Assembly: GCA_038503035.1 (NCBI GenBank) | Contig: JAVSML010000029.1 | Coordinates: 62,001 to 126,000, forward strand | DNA from: Crocodylus rhombifer | Taxonomy: Eukaryota; Chordata; Crocodylia; Crocodylidae | Length of the DNA stretch: 64,000 nucleotides | Direction of reading: 5' to 3' | Part shown: positions 37,373 to 48,880 of the stretch, in pieces | Layout of the letters: each line of letters begins with the position of its first letter | How positions within the stretch are numbered: position 1 is the first letter of the stretch | Notes under the pieces: generated by a model | Told to the model about the DNA's origin: nothing | The model's database searches: none | Seen by the model: the letters and a program-made list of their open reading frames with translations, nothing else | Made by a program: the position numbers and the translations under genes

Positions 37373-38084
37373 GGGCATGTGTACACAAGATGTATAAATG
37401 CACATTATCATAGCTTACATCACAGTAAGTGTGCACTTCTACATGTGTAATCCCACATAAATTTGCTACCTGCAAATGTAAGTAGTAAATTTACATGGGA
37501 TTAGTTACTGCACAGTTACATGCATGTAGAAACAACCCAGGAGCAAGTCTGCTCCTCTGTCTGCCCTGCCAATAGAAGGCCAGCCTCAGGCTAGTCCCAG
37601 GGCTCTGGGCTGGGAGCCTCTCCTGCCCCAGGGCTGGGCTGCCTCTATGGCAGCCCCTGTTTCAGGCCTTTAAAAGCCTGTGGGCACTTTAAGCCATGGG
37701 GCACACCACCAGAGAACCTGAGGTGAGTCCAGGCCCTGTATCCCCCTAGGCAAGCCACAGGCTAGCCTCACAAGTCTGCCTGCACCCTGGTGCTGCTGCC
37801 CGGCACTGGAGTGCTGCACGCCTGCCAGGCCCATGTTGTTCAGGCTGCTGCAGGCTCTGGCCATGCCTGTCAGCCCCTGGGCCCAGTTGCAGGCACCTTC
37901 TGACCAGCAGGGTCAGTGCCACCTGCCTGCAGCCCACCTCCAGCAGCCTGCCTTTGTACAAGCTACAGGGCATGGAAACTGCCACACAGCTATCAGTTCC
38001 TTACTGTCAAGACTGGCAACAGACAGCCATGTGGGGGCTCAGAGCACTGGCATCTTCCTTACCCAGACCTATGCCCTCCACCCA

Positions 38085-38240
38085 AGGCCTCAAGTGGACC
38101 AAGGAGGTGACTGGCAACCTTGTGGTGCTGTGGGGTGAGGCAGGAATGCAGTGCCAGTTCACGCAAGGCAGGCACTCCAATGCCCACATCTAAAAGACCC
38201 GGTCAGGCCAGATGCATGAGTGCAGGCCTTGAGGTCACAG
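38085..38240 (+). pseudogene. Harbinger SANT/Myb-like protein, N-terminal part
   Basis: The plus strand reads KWTKEVTGNLVVLWGEAGMQ, then QGRHSNAHI followed by a stop. This resembles the start of the SANT/Myb-like domain (a W near the start, then LxxxWGE) in the DNA-binding accessory protein of Harbinger elements. In active members this partner aids transposase nuclear import and DNA binding. Stops follow closely, so it is dead. A later coiled-coil-like part lies at 40040-40210. Assignment rests on motif memory. Confidence 0.5.
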
Positions 38241-39489
38241 TAGGTTGCCATGACTGAACACAGTCATTGGTCGAGCCATGCCTACAAGCCCATGTCCTTT
38301 ATGTAGTGACTGACAGGCATCCTTATGCCCTGGGACCCAGGCTGCAGCTGTGCTATCTTCAGCAGCACAAGTGACCTGCCCAAGTCCCCACCCCAGCCCG
38401 GTACCTCCAGTGACATATCACTGGAAGAGGGCTCCTCAGGTGTGCATTGCACCATCCCACTGAGCTCCCTGGCTTCAATTTCCACCCGCAGCTTGGGGAG
38501 TCTTGGCCAGTGCTGGCCTTGCCAATTCCACAGTCCCAACCCCAGCCATGAGGTGTGGCCAGCTATGACACTGCTGGCCACTAGCAGTATCAGTTTTTTT
38601 CAGGGAGGATGGGTAGGGGGGTACGGTGTATGGTGTGCCCTTCCATTGGAAGAAATGGCCTAGAGCCAAACACCATCACCACCAGCCTGGTCTGAATGGA
38701 GGTACTGGCCATGCAAGCCCTAGTCATGTGGTAAAGCCTACATTGGCAGGAGGGCCCTCCCTGCCCCAGGCCCTGCCCCTGCTCCCCATCCCCGATGAGC
38801 TGGCCCTCACTCCCCTGGCACTGGGTTCCACCTGCACAGCATGCAGGTAGGCAGGAGACAGTGTCAAACTTTATTGAACGGTCTGTGTCCCCACAGCTAG
38901 GTGGTTACTGGTCTCTCACACACCGAGGAATGTGTCAATGCCAGTGACATTGTCTTCATCAACAGCAGGGGGAAGAGACAGGAGAGACATCTAGTGCAGC
39001 CACAGATAGTCTTCCAGGTGGCATTGGAGGCTGCAGGGCAGCCCAGGCTGGCCCTACCATGCCATTATAGCTCAGAGTCCCATATCAGGTGTGAAGGTGC
39101 ACCCAGAGTACCATGGCAATCAACAGAAGCAAGGCATAGTGGGCTGGGCACCCTTTGTCCTGCACAAACAGTTCATCTTGCACCGCCCAGGGCATGCACA
39201 GCAGAGGCACACTCAGGGCACAGTGGCAGCATGGCGGAGAGGCTGGCCCTGGGGCTCCTCCCCAGAAAGGCCCCATGCAGGGAGGGTGAGGACATAGGCA
39301 TCTCCTCATCCCAGGCATCCAGGAGCCCCATGACCCACAAGCCTAGGCTCCATGGGCTGGACAGCAGCACAGGAGAGTGGCTGGCCTGCAGAAGAAGTGG
39401 GGACAAAGTGGGGTCTCAATCTGTGGCAACAGGTGCTGTCAGGAGCCTAGCTTGTCCTGCCCTGGGAACGAGCCAGGGGAGACAGGCTG

Positions 39490-39966
39490 CCTTCCCCAGG
39501 CAGGAATGAGAGCAGGTCATAACACCCCAGCCAAATATCTGCCCAGCCTCACCTCCAACAGTAGTCCATTCCAGAGCCTGGCAGCCCTAACTATAAAGTC
39601 ATGTTTCATGATGTCTAGCCTGAACCTTCTCTCTAACAATTTGTGGCCATTATACCTAGTAACCCCTGGTGGTGCCTGGGGGAACAGAGCCCCACCCAAG
39701 TTCCACTGGTCCCCCCTGGTGAGTTTGTAAATGGCCACCAGTTCCCATCTCATCCTTCTCTTGTGGAGGCTGAGTAGATTCAGGCCCTTTAGCCTCTCTT
39801 TATAGGGCCTGACTTGCTGCCCCTTGACCATGAGAGTGGCCCTCCTCTTGACCCTCTCAATGCTAGCTACATCCCTCTTGAACTGCAGTGCCCAGAACTG
39901 GATTCAGTACTCCAACTGCAGCCTGACCAACTCTGCATAGAGGGGAAGATTCACCTCCCTGGAGCA
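39490..39966 (-). mobile_element. CR1 LINE fragment, antisense, in the Harbinger accessory gene
   Basis: The minus strand 39517-39831 reads KGLNLLSLHKRRMRWELVAI, then FRLDIMKHDFIVRAARLWNG, ending YLAGVL. Upstream (39832-39966) the LEYxVQF-type region is frame-broken. The 3' untranslated region stops near 39490 without the usual CTATGA tail, so the 3' end is also lost. It sits between the two halves of the SANT-like gene. Confidence 0.85.
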
Positions 39967-39989
39967 GCCGGTTGCAACATCATGGGACC

Positions 39990-40230
39990 AGCTGGAGGAC
40001 TCATGGGCCTGGTGGTTGGATGTCACACATGAGGATGCATAGGATTGAGTGGACCGGGAGTTTCAGGCTGAGCACTTGGCCCTGGAACAGAAGCGGCTCC
40101 AGGTGCTACAGGAACAGAAAGCCATCTTGGGCCAGGCAGTGCAGGCCACGGACAATGACTACTGGGTCCTGGGAAACATTCTGGCCCTGGCAGTTGCGTT
40201 CATGACACCCACTTCCCAGCCCCTGACTCT
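39990..40230 (+). pseudogene. Harbinger SANT/Myb-like protein, C-terminal part
   Basis: The plus strand at 40049-40190 reads FQAEHLALEQKRLQVLQEQK. This charged, Leu/Gln-rich helix is typical of the tail of Harbinger accessory proteins (a probable coiled coil). It follows the CR1 insertion that separates it from the domain at 38.1 kb. Just upstream, about 39990-40030, a WDQLEDSWAWW-like stretch is interrupted by stops. Confidence 0.45.
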
Positions 40231-40839
40231 AGCCCTGCAGACCTCCAGGCAACCATCTGCTGCCCCACAGCGAGCCCCCACCCAGGAGCCCCTGGCTCAG
40301 CCTTCACCCCAGATGTCCTGCTACCCAGCCCTCCCACCTGGGCCCATCCCGCCACTCACCCCAGCTCCAGACAGACATGAAACTAGAGCTGCCTGCAGTG
40401 GTGCCAGGACTGCATGCAGGCCCTGCTTGGCCTGGACTATGTCTGTTAGAACTGGAGCCACCTGCCCTGGTGAAGCACCTCCAACCATCATCTCTGTGTG
40501 AACCCCCACCTGCTGCACTCACCATGCCATCTTCACCCACTAAGGAAAAGCCAGAGGCCAAGGTGCTGGTCACCTGCCCTTGGGCCATCACCCCATGGTT
40601 CCCCATCCCAGGACAGGCCACAAAGAACATTGTACATAGTTTTCACAGGAAAGAAGGTTTTTTACTGTTGGTGGGTAGACTGGGTGGTGGTGGGGTGGTC
40701 CTTAGTAGGAAGAGGAGCTCTGGTTGATGTGAAGGACATAAAAACTTGTTCTTGTGAGAGGTATGTGCAGTGAGTCTAATGCTAAAGGTGGGGCAGGGAT
40801 GTGGGAATCCATAGAAGACAGTACTGGTGAGCTACAGCA

Positions 40840-42610
40840 GCGAGTTCTGGTGGAGGTGGTTGGCTAGAATCTCCTGCACCCAGTGTCCTGGTCCCCACTG
40901 GCAGGTGCATGGCTTTCCTGGGGCTTCGACAAGGATGGGCCTGCTACTGCCTCCACAGATGGTGTTCCTACTTCCAGGAATTCTCCACACACCATGCCTC
41001 CTCTGCCTGGGCCTTGCAGAAGAGCTCCCCCAAGGCCTCACAGATGTTATGCAGCACACAGGCTGTGACAATGACCTGGGGGAGGTTGTCCTCGGCAAAC
41101 TAGAGGTGGGTGCGGAGGATGCACGAGAAGGTCCTTGAGGCACCCAAAGGTGCACTCCATCAGGGCCTGGGGCCAACCCAGGAAGCAGTTGAAGTTGGCC
41201 TGGTGGGGGTCCAGGTTGCCAATGTAGAGCCTCATGAGCCAGGGCAGGATTGGGTAGGTGGGGTTTTTAGAGAGGAGGGGCAGGACAGCCACAATGTCCA
41301 GCTGAAGGTTCAATACCCCTGGCATGAAGCAGCTGCTCTCAACCAGGCCTGGCAGACTGGAGTTCTGGAAGACATGGGCATCGTGGGCACTGCCTGCCCA
41401 GCCAGTGCTCATGTGTATGAAGGCTCTACAGTGGCCCACAACAGTCTGGAGCACCATGAAGTGAAAGCCTCTCTGGCTGTAATTGGAGCAGTTTCCATGG
41501 GGCGGGCAGGTGACAGAGTTGTGAATTCTGTCCGGGGCCCTAATGCACTGGGGGGAATCTCAGGGCATGGAACCCTGCCAACACTGCGTGGGGATTGTGC
41601 ATGTGGAGCATGGTGTCTGCCACCACGTCCTGGAGGGTGCTGCATGATTTTAGGATTGCCTCCCCAGTGGTGGCCTTGTCCATGCCAAACAGGTAGCCAA
41701 AGGCTGAGGGATCTGGGACTTGAGGAAAAGAAGGCTGAGAGGGGACCTGGTAGCAGCTTACAACTATGCTGGGTGAGTACATCGAGGGCTTGATGAGCAA
41801 CTGTTCACCAAGGCAGCCAAGGGGAAAACCAGGAGTAATGGCCACACACTCCTGGAAGATTGATTCAGGCTCAACATTAGTAAAAACTTCTCCACAGGCA
41901 GGGTGCCCAGACTGTGGAATAAATTCTCTTCAGAGGTGGTACAATTGCCTAACCTGGAAATCTTCAAGAGGAGACTAAACAGTCACCTTGCTGGGATCAC
42001 CTGACCTCCAGTTATGTTTCCTGCTTGGTGCAGGGGGCTGGACCAGATGATCTTCCAAGGTCCCATCTGGCCTTACAATTCATGAATCTATAAATCTATA
42101 CTGCAGACTAGCAGCTGTGGTCAGTTTGAGAAGGACTAGGGACAAGAAGGTGTCTGCACCGAAAGGTGGCTGCATGGCAGTATCTTGCCACTCCGGGTGG
42201 GGGTGGAGCTGCTCCATGAGGTCACAGAAGGTGGCCCAGATCATGTGGAAGGCCTTCAGCTACTGTTCATTGTCCCAAATGTGCTGGATGACATGCTGCC
42301 ACCAGTCCCGGCTGGCCCAGCTGGCCCAGAGGCAGTGGGGCTGGAGGGCAATAGAAGCCATGACAGTGGTGTCCAGAAGCCCCTCAGCAGCATCCCAGCT
42401 GGCAGGAGGCTCCCAGTGGCGGTGGTGGTGGCCCTGGTATATCAGTTGGTGGCCTAGCACACAGTCACTGCATGGGGAGGAGCCAGGCAGGGCGAGGTTG
42501 CCATGAGCCAGCCATTGGTTGGCATGGTGAGCCAGCAGGGTCAGCACAAAAGCAAGCATGAGTGTGGGGCACTGGTCATTGCTACCAGGGGAAGAGGTTG
42601 GAGCAGCCAT
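40840..42610 (-). pseudogene. Harbinger (HARBI1-like) DDE transposase, interrupted
   Basis: Minus strand, from the ATG at 42610. The N-terminal part reads SRDWWQHVIQHIWDNEQ, then a stop, then LKAFHMIWATFCDLMEQL and LVLLKLTTAASLQY, ending at the CR1 insertion (41716-42100). After it comes FGYLFGMDKATTGEAILKSC (about 41690-41620). The DDE core is at 41457-41047: STGWAGSAHDAHVF keeps the first Asp, while NPTYPILPWLM has Asn-Pro where family members usually have Gly-Asp. LMECTFGCLK keeps the Glu. The end reads NLPQVIVTACVLHNICEALG (about 41090-41030). Family members cut and paste DNA at TWA targets. This copy has stops, frameshifts and a lost catalytic Asp, so it is inactive. Confidence 0.75.
41716..42100 (+). 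mobile_element. CR1 LINE 3' end inside the Harbinger transposase gene
   Basis: It opens with LRKRRLRGDLVAAYNYAG-like coding, continues with the FRLNISKNFST-like region and ends with a CTGCTTGGTGCAGGGGGCTG untranslated stretch and a tail CATGAATCTATAAATCTATA. The host gene resumes on both sides (SLQY to the right, FGYLFGM to the left on minus). It is a short 5'-truncated copy of a different tail subfamily from the others. Confidence 0.85.
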
Positions 42611-42619
42611 AGTGCATAG

Positions 42620-43558
42620 TTCAGCATCTTCATCAGTGACTCGGCTGAGGGGGTAAAAAGCACCCTGTTCAAATTTGGTGATGACACTAAGATGTGGGGG
42701 GGATGTGGGTATGCTAGAAGGTAAGAATAGGCTGCAATTGGACCTAGACAGGTTACAGGGGTGGGTGGATGAGAATAGGATGGGATTCAACACAGACAAG
42801 TGCAAAGTGATACACCTGGGGAGGAAAAACTGGCACCATACCTACAGGCTGGGGAACTCCCTTCTCGTCAGTACAGAAGCAGAAAAGGATCTTGGAGTCA
42901 TTATTGACTCCAAGATGAACATGGGCCGGCAGTGTGGGGATGCAGTCAGGAAAGCCAATCACACCTTGTCACGCATCCACAGATGCATCTCGAGCAGGTC
43001 CAAGGAGGTGATCCTCCCCCTCTATGCGGCACTGGTCAGGCTGCAGTTGGAGTACTGTGTCCAGTTCTGGGCACTGCACTTCAAGAGAAATGTGGACAAC
43101 ATGGAGAGGGTCCAGAGGAGGGCCACTCGCATGATCAGGGGGCAGCAGGGCAGGCCCTACAAGGAAAGGCTCAGGGACCTGAACTGTTCAGCCTCCACAA
43201 GAGAAGGCTGAATGGGGATCTAGTGGCCTGTTACAAACTAGTCAGAGGGGACCAGCAGGCATTGGGGGAGTCCCTGTTCCCCCAAGCACTAGCAGGAGTG
43301 ACTAGGAATTATGGTCACGAGCTGGCAGAGGGTAGATTTAGGCTAGACATCAGGAGGCGCTACTTCACTGTCAGGGCAGCTAGGATCTGGAACCAACTTT
43401 CAAGAGAAATGGTGCTGGCTTCTACCCTGGGGTTCTTTAAGAGGAGGCTGGATGAACACCTTGCTCGTTTGACCCCAGTACTCTTTCCTGCCATGGCAGG
43501 GGTCAGACTTGATGATTTGCTTAGGTCCCTTCCGACCCTAGTAACTATGAAACTATGG
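42620..43558 (+). mobile_element. CR1 LINE, 5'-truncated, just upstream of the Harbinger transposase ATG
   Basis: It starts inside the reverse transcriptase (FSIFISDSAEGVKSTLFKFG, then DDTKMWG). It continues as a 178-codon stretch (42675-43211) with [20 protein letters not shown], has a one-base frameshift near 43185, then resumes LFSLHKRRLNGDLVACYKLV in another frame to about 43470. The tail is AACTATGAAACTATGG, the same type as the 5868-7190 copy. The 5' truncation point lies about 10 bp from the transposase start codon. Confidence 0.9.
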
Positions 43559-43880
43559 AGGCAGAGTGTGCAAGGAGTGAGCTTCCACATGCTGACTCTG
43601 CTCTGGGCATGCTGCCTCTGGGCTGGGATGTGACTGGCCAGAGAGTAGCATGTGGGTTTGGCTTTTTAAAGATGGTTCTGGCAGCTGCAGTCAGAACATA
43701 GAACTCCCCCATAGTGGCAGCAGGGGCCCACTTCAGGGCTGTAGGAAATTTGGTGCAAAGAGCAGCAAGTTTTCTCCTTAATCCCTGCATGTGTAGATGC
43801 CTGCCTGAAAGCACATACTCCAGAGTAGTTTACACCAAAGTAAATTTAGGTCAGCTCAAATACATGTGTAGACGTGCCCA

Positions 43881-45404
43881 CTAAGAGCTAAGGTAACAGT
43901 TTCCATGCTGTGCATTGATTTCCAATGGCCATAAAGGTTACTTGAGGGGAAAGCTACAATATTTTCCTTCTTACATGAAGATTGTTTTACAATATTAACT
44001 CTGTTTGGAGCTTCCATTTTTTAAAGAAAATTCTAGAGCATTCTATTACAGCACTTTTTTCATGTATCTAACAAATGGCCAGAACCAGTTACCTCTCACA
44101 CTTCCAAAATGGTGAACAGATTCAGCTTGCCTGAGAACGCTTGTAGGTAAAAATTAAAGAAATTGTTATTTGTTTCTATTTTGTTTGTGAAGGGGTATAA
44201 AAATACAATCTTTTTTTGTCTGCATGGTGCTGCTTACACAAGCACAATGCTGACTACCTCACAAGCACTGATTAGCTTGCTATGTCTCTTAAATGCTCCG
44301 CACAGGACCAGATTAATGAGCTCTGCTGCATTTACCTGCTTTCACTATTAATTCACAGCGATTCTAAAAAAGGAGATGGAAAGTATAGGAGGAACTAAAG
44401 TTAGGCATTCTCTCGTACTACTCTCCTTCCCCCCTGTGCCCAATTGTTTGAGTTAGAGCCCCATCTCAAGATTTTGATCATTTATGTATCAAGTACCAAC
44501 CAAACAACAGCAAAAAATAGACCCAACATGTTGATTTTTCCTATGGCATTCTATTTTGGATGCATTAAATCACTATATTAGGACTTCAAGAAAGTAGCAG
44601 AGGCTGCCACTAACTGTGAGCTGGGTCATGGGCAGGTGCCCATTTCTAGCAGTAAGAATTTCTGTGAATTTTTTACTGCTAAAATTGTAGCCTGGGAGCC
44701 AAGTGATTGACAGCCTGCCCTCTCCCCTGCCTGGGACAGCCCCAGGATGGTTTCAGCTCCTGGATAATGCATCCCACCCCCATCCTGCCAATAAACTGAA
44801 CCTGTGGGGCACTCTCCCATAGTTGCTACCATGGTACAGCTGCTTCCTGGGCCCCTGCACTTCCTCAGGTGAAACTGTGAAGTGTGTGTGTGGGGGGGGG
44901 GGGGAGTAGTTCTCGCACAGTGGCAGGGTTCCCAGGGCTCCAGGAGCCTTGTTGCTGTAATACAGTCCTCACACTTCTCTGGGTTGAACCAGAGGTACCA
45001 TGACCCATACCATGGCCCCATCATCCAGAGGAATGCCAGGTGTCCCAGGGAAACAATTTTCTAGAGGATTCTGGAGGAATTGGGACCATACTGATGGGGC
45101 CATAATGGAGTTCTTTTTGATTTTTCCCAGGCTTGAGAAGGGTCCAAGGCCCCGGCAGCCAGAAATTAGGTAAACCAAGGTGGTTGTATTTAAGAGAATG
45201 TAGCCAATGATTTTTTAGAAGAGAAGACTGCATATCTTTTGGAAAGTAGTTTTCCCATGAATGTGGCTAGATTTCTATCCAACAGAAACCTTTCGGAAAG
45301 ATCAGATGCATGAATAGTGTTCCCATAATCATACCATTTCTCATTGCTCTTCTTTAAAGTTGTAGAAAAAATAGAAACTTGGTAGACGTAAGACCATAGT
45401 ATCT
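43881..45404. other. Unassigned DNA with GC-rich block
   Basis: 44600-45180 is GC-rich and looks like part of an unidentified element; I could not find matching ends. A GT/poly-G simple tract lies at 44883-44905. The remainder is AT-rich with no gene. Confidence 0.35.
44883..44905 (+). repeat. (GT)n / poly-G tract
   Basis: Short GT units run into about 14 or more consecutive G. Confidence 0.85.
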
Positions 45405-45655
45405 GGGAATCTAGATGCTAATGTGCAGCATGGTACCAAAATTTGACACTAGAAGATCCCAGTGTGAAAAAAAAGTAGCACAGCACACACAGCAGCAGCA
45501 TGCACCACCAGAAACAGAGCCTGACCAGCAAGAGCCACACCATGGCTGCCATCCAGGCTCCAAATGGCTGGATCGGAGTTGCTGCTGCCTCAGGAGGCCC
45601 TCAGGACCACAAGTAAGGCTGGGGCCAACACCATGCTGGTTTGTCTGGACCGCCC
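45405..45655. mobile_element. Copy 3 of the 'gatcccagtgtc' DNA element
   Basis: The left end GGGAATCTAGATGCTAATGT parallels the 2233 copy. AGAAGATCCCAGTGTGAAAA is shared with the other two. The right end, reverse-complemented, GGGCGGTCCAGACAAACCAG parallels the 20507 copy's right end. It is about 250 bp, non-coding, with no clean target duplication. Confidence 0.5.
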
Positions 45656-47790
45656 AAAGAGGTTAAAGTGCAGTGACATGTGAATGGTATTTCTTCATCT
45701 CCTTAGTAAATTAATATTATTCACTAATGTTGAACAAAGTATGGAAACACAGCTATGCAGTAAACATACATTTATAGAAAGAAAATTGCTGCTAGTAAAA
45801 TTGAAAGTTGTGTGGTTAATTTTTTTCCCCATTTATTTAAAACCATTTCAGTTAAGAGTGAAAATAAAACTGCCCCAGAGCAGAATCTATAAAAGGATTT
45901 GATACTATCAGCCAGATAATTATATAAGACTATCTGGCAAGGTGTTGCTCAGAATTACAATCAAGGTTCAAAGATGCTTCAGAGAAGGAAGAGGGGAAAC
46001 ATTTCTTGATGCAGTAAAATTAAAGGAGGAGGAATGGTCCTTTGTTAAAGGAGGGAGCAAGAGTGAAATTACAAAATTACTCAGAAGCATGGAAAAGTTC
46101 CTGGAAATACTGCAAAGGACTTCTGCATGACTCAGTTGATACTCAGTTTAGCTAGAGTAATAATTTACTAGACCATTTGCTCAAACACATTTCAGGGAGC
46201 ATGATCAGCTGGTGGTGATAGAAAGGAAAAGTTTCTAATGATTTGTTTCAGAAAATTCTTCCCCACTCCCTCCTGCAGAACAACAATGACAAATCCATGG
46301 AGGAAAAAAGCCTTATTGGATAGAAGCCTGGGATTGGGGCAAGTCATCTCCTAACCATATAATGTGTCACATCTCCTGCCTACATGCTAGGGACAATAAT
46401 GAAATCTTTTTAGGGCCTGGATGACAACAGATAAAGCTTCTAAGGAAGTAAGGAGGAGAAGGAGAAGAGGCTGAGCACAGCAGTAGAAATGAGCTGCCAA
46501 TCTGAGGGAAGATGGCCGGGCTTAGTTGATGGAAGCCGCAGAAGCTGAGAAAGGATAGAAATTATGGCGAAGTCTACTGCTTGGCATACCTGTGACTGAA
46601 CCTCAGGGCTGATACATCCTCATGTAAGTGTGCACAAGGAACCTTGTTCAGAAAAAAGAAATAAAAAGCTTCCAATATCCTCTTAAATGTGACGTGTTGA
46701 TGGTAGCAAGGGCCAAATGAAACAAGTATAGTTGCTCTGAACTGTTGCAAACAGGATCAGTCCCTACTGAATATCTCTCTTATTTCAGCCACATCGGCTG
46801 AACCAAAAGAAATCAAAATATGATTGGCAAAATAAAGTAACTCAGCTTTGCCACCCTTTAGCAAATGGTTCTTCCTCACACACAAGTACTCTTGAGTCTG
46901 TTTTGTGACAGACATGAAGTGGTCTTTCAGGAGAAGGAAAAGGAAAATCATTGCAAAGAGGTGTAATGCAACAAATAGGTTTCTCTATAATTCCAGTTTC
47001 CATCCCTCTGCAGTAGAGGGCACTCCGAGTTCCATGCCACTAAGTCCTGTAACACTAGGGCTTATATAAATGACACTGTAGATACATTAAACTGCAGAAA
47101 GCTGCTAGGCTGGGAAAGCAATAGCTGTATGAGAGATAGTAAGAACACAGTGGGGAAGAAAGAGAGACTGATAAATTAGTTTGGGAAGCCTCTTGGGCTT
47201 TCTAAGTGTCAGTACAGTGTTTAATATTTTTAACACTGTTTTAACATAAACAATAATAATAAAAGAATGGAAGAGATTAGTTGAGCAGATTTGATGTTTT
47301 GAAAAGCATTTGTTCAATGGTTAGCAGAAGTAGTACCTTCATTGATTCTTTAACCTATTTAGTTCTTTCTTTCTAGCTTGTTCAGATATCTATTTAGTTG
47401 GCATCTGTCTTGAATTTCATATATCATTGTAACTGTTTTCTTCCCAGACTGATGCTACTTAAGGGATAATAGGAAGGATGCTCTGTTTTACTAGACAATA
47501 ATATGGTTCCTGCTTCAGTCAATTACAAGGCTGAAGGGAACCTGATTATTGCCAGAGAAAATGGGACATCCCTCCTATTGTGCCTAATACCCTAGAAGTA
47601 AAACAATAAAGTTTATTTTTGGATACAAAGTTAATTACATTGAAAAATCAGCTGCAATCCAGCTGATGAATACTGCTCTTAAACACCCAGAAGTATACCC
47701 ATTTAGGCCTGTTATTTGCTATTTGAAGGAATTAGGGTCTCCATATAGTTAGCCGATCAATTTCATCTTAATTGTTCCCTTATTATAGAA
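45656..47790. other. Unassigned AT-rich DNA
   Basis: No gene recognised. A faint MIR-like phrase (GGGCAAGTCATCTCCTAACC-like, near 46337-46360) is too diverged to call. Confidence 0.35.
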
Positions 47791-47895
47791 AGAAGTATGG
47801 AATAGGGATAATCCTTGCATACCTACCTCACATGGGTGTTGTAAGGATTAACTAATTAATGCCCTTCATGCACTTGAAGCATGCCAAGTGATATA
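47790..47895 (+). repeat. MIR-type SINE 3' tail
   Basis: AATAGGGATAATCCTTGCAT, then ACCTACCTCACATGGGTGTT, then GTAAGGATTAACTAATTAAT reads through the MIR tail order (ggggataat ... cctacctcacagggttgttgtgaggattaa). It is the clearest MIR match in the window. Confidence 0.65.
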
Positions 47896-47956
47896 TTAGT
47901 GTTATGCATATGAAAGTAGTAATATGTATTAGGCACGAGTAACCTGAAGAGATATT

Positions 47957-48877
47957 GGCTAGGGACAGACATTTAAAAAGCCTGAGCTTGAATTGGATCA
48001 ATCTTTGCAAGATAGTCTAACCTGCAAAGCTTGAACTGATTTGGAGGTGGATAGACATTCCCTTCACATTCCAGAAATTCAGGCACATGCTTGCAGTAGC
48101 TCAGGATAGAAGCTGGGGGGGGAGTGAGGAAGGTGCTAGAGCAGCCTTCCCTTCCACAGGGAAGAGCTGAGGGGGACAAACCCTGGCAGGGCACTGTGAT
48201 TAGGGAGGGGTTATTCCCCCCCCACACTTGATAACAGAGCATTTATCATCTCTGTTATCAGCATTTAGCACCCTATCAGAAAACAAAGCTTGCCCATTAG
48301 TTGAAGCTCTTCTTAAACAGCTTTTTCCAAAGGAAGGAATGCAGAGACATTACGAACTGAGCTGTTGATTAGCTTCAAAAAGTCCTGAGCGGACACTGTC
48401 CTATCTGCCTTACACAGCATTAGCTAGCATACCACATGCTGCCTATGGTCTGTGCTGTGGGAGTGAGGAGGAAGGGATCTCTGCTTAAGCAGCGAGTGGT
48501 GAGAGGGAGGGAGAGGGCAGCACAGGGAAGCCAGAAGACCCTGCTGTGCCTGCAAGTCTCTGCTGAAGCTCCAGCCAGGGAGCAGAAGGGAGGGGCCAGC
48601 CCTGCTGTGGAGCAGAGTCCCGCCCAGTCCAGAGAGCATTCCGGGGTGCTGGGGGACTCTAGTTTAGCTTAAAGCAGCAAAGGGTCTGGGACAGGCATTA
48701 CATAAACTGGTTTGACTCAAATCAGTTAAGTCTGATACTACATTCAACCAGGTTTATCTCAAACCAGTTTGAGCCATTTTCAAACTGGCTTATATGCACT
48801 GAACATCTGTTCTGTTACAGATTTAAACCAGTTTCTGATCACTTATATCAGTTTATGTGTACTGTCTGTCTATAGCC
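47957..48877. mobile_element. Harbinger-like non-autonomous DNA transposon, copy 2
   Basis: The left end GGCTAGGGACAGACATT is the reverse complement of copy 1's right end, base for base. The right end here, reverse-complemented, is GGCTATAGACAGACAGT. The 3-bp flank ATT occurs on both sides (47954-47956 and 48878-48880). It is 921 bp against 1334 bp for the copy at 138. The terminal 130 bp at left and 300 bp at right align well with copy 1, and the middle differs in length. No transposase frame. Confidence 0.75.
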
Positions 48878-48880
48878 ATT

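Larger units (their letters stand above)
37373..43880. mobile_element. PIF/Harbinger DNA transposon, autonomous type, dead
   Basis: The left end is GGGCATGTGTACACAAG; the right end, reverse-complemented, is GGGCACGTCTACACATG. The 6.5-kb interval is markedly GC-richer than its flanks. It holds two decayed genes of the kind known for Harbinger elements: a SANT/Myb-like gene on plus and a DDE transposase on minus, arranged convergently. Three CR1 fragments (39490-39966, 41716-42100, 42620-43558) interrupt it, so the original element was about 4.7 kb. A clear 3-bp target duplication could not be fixed. The segment 38860-39480 contains a minus-strand AATAAA (near 38868) and is otherwise unassigned. 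Confidence 0.75.

Noticed and set aside
38901..39509. 202-codon open frame (+)
   Set aside because: It lies inside the Harbinger interval, has no domain I recognise, and sits in GC-rich DNA where long chance frames are common.
41110..41793. 227-codon plus-strand frame
   Set aside because: It is the antisense of the Harbinger transposase. The minus strand carries the recognisable DDE motifs.
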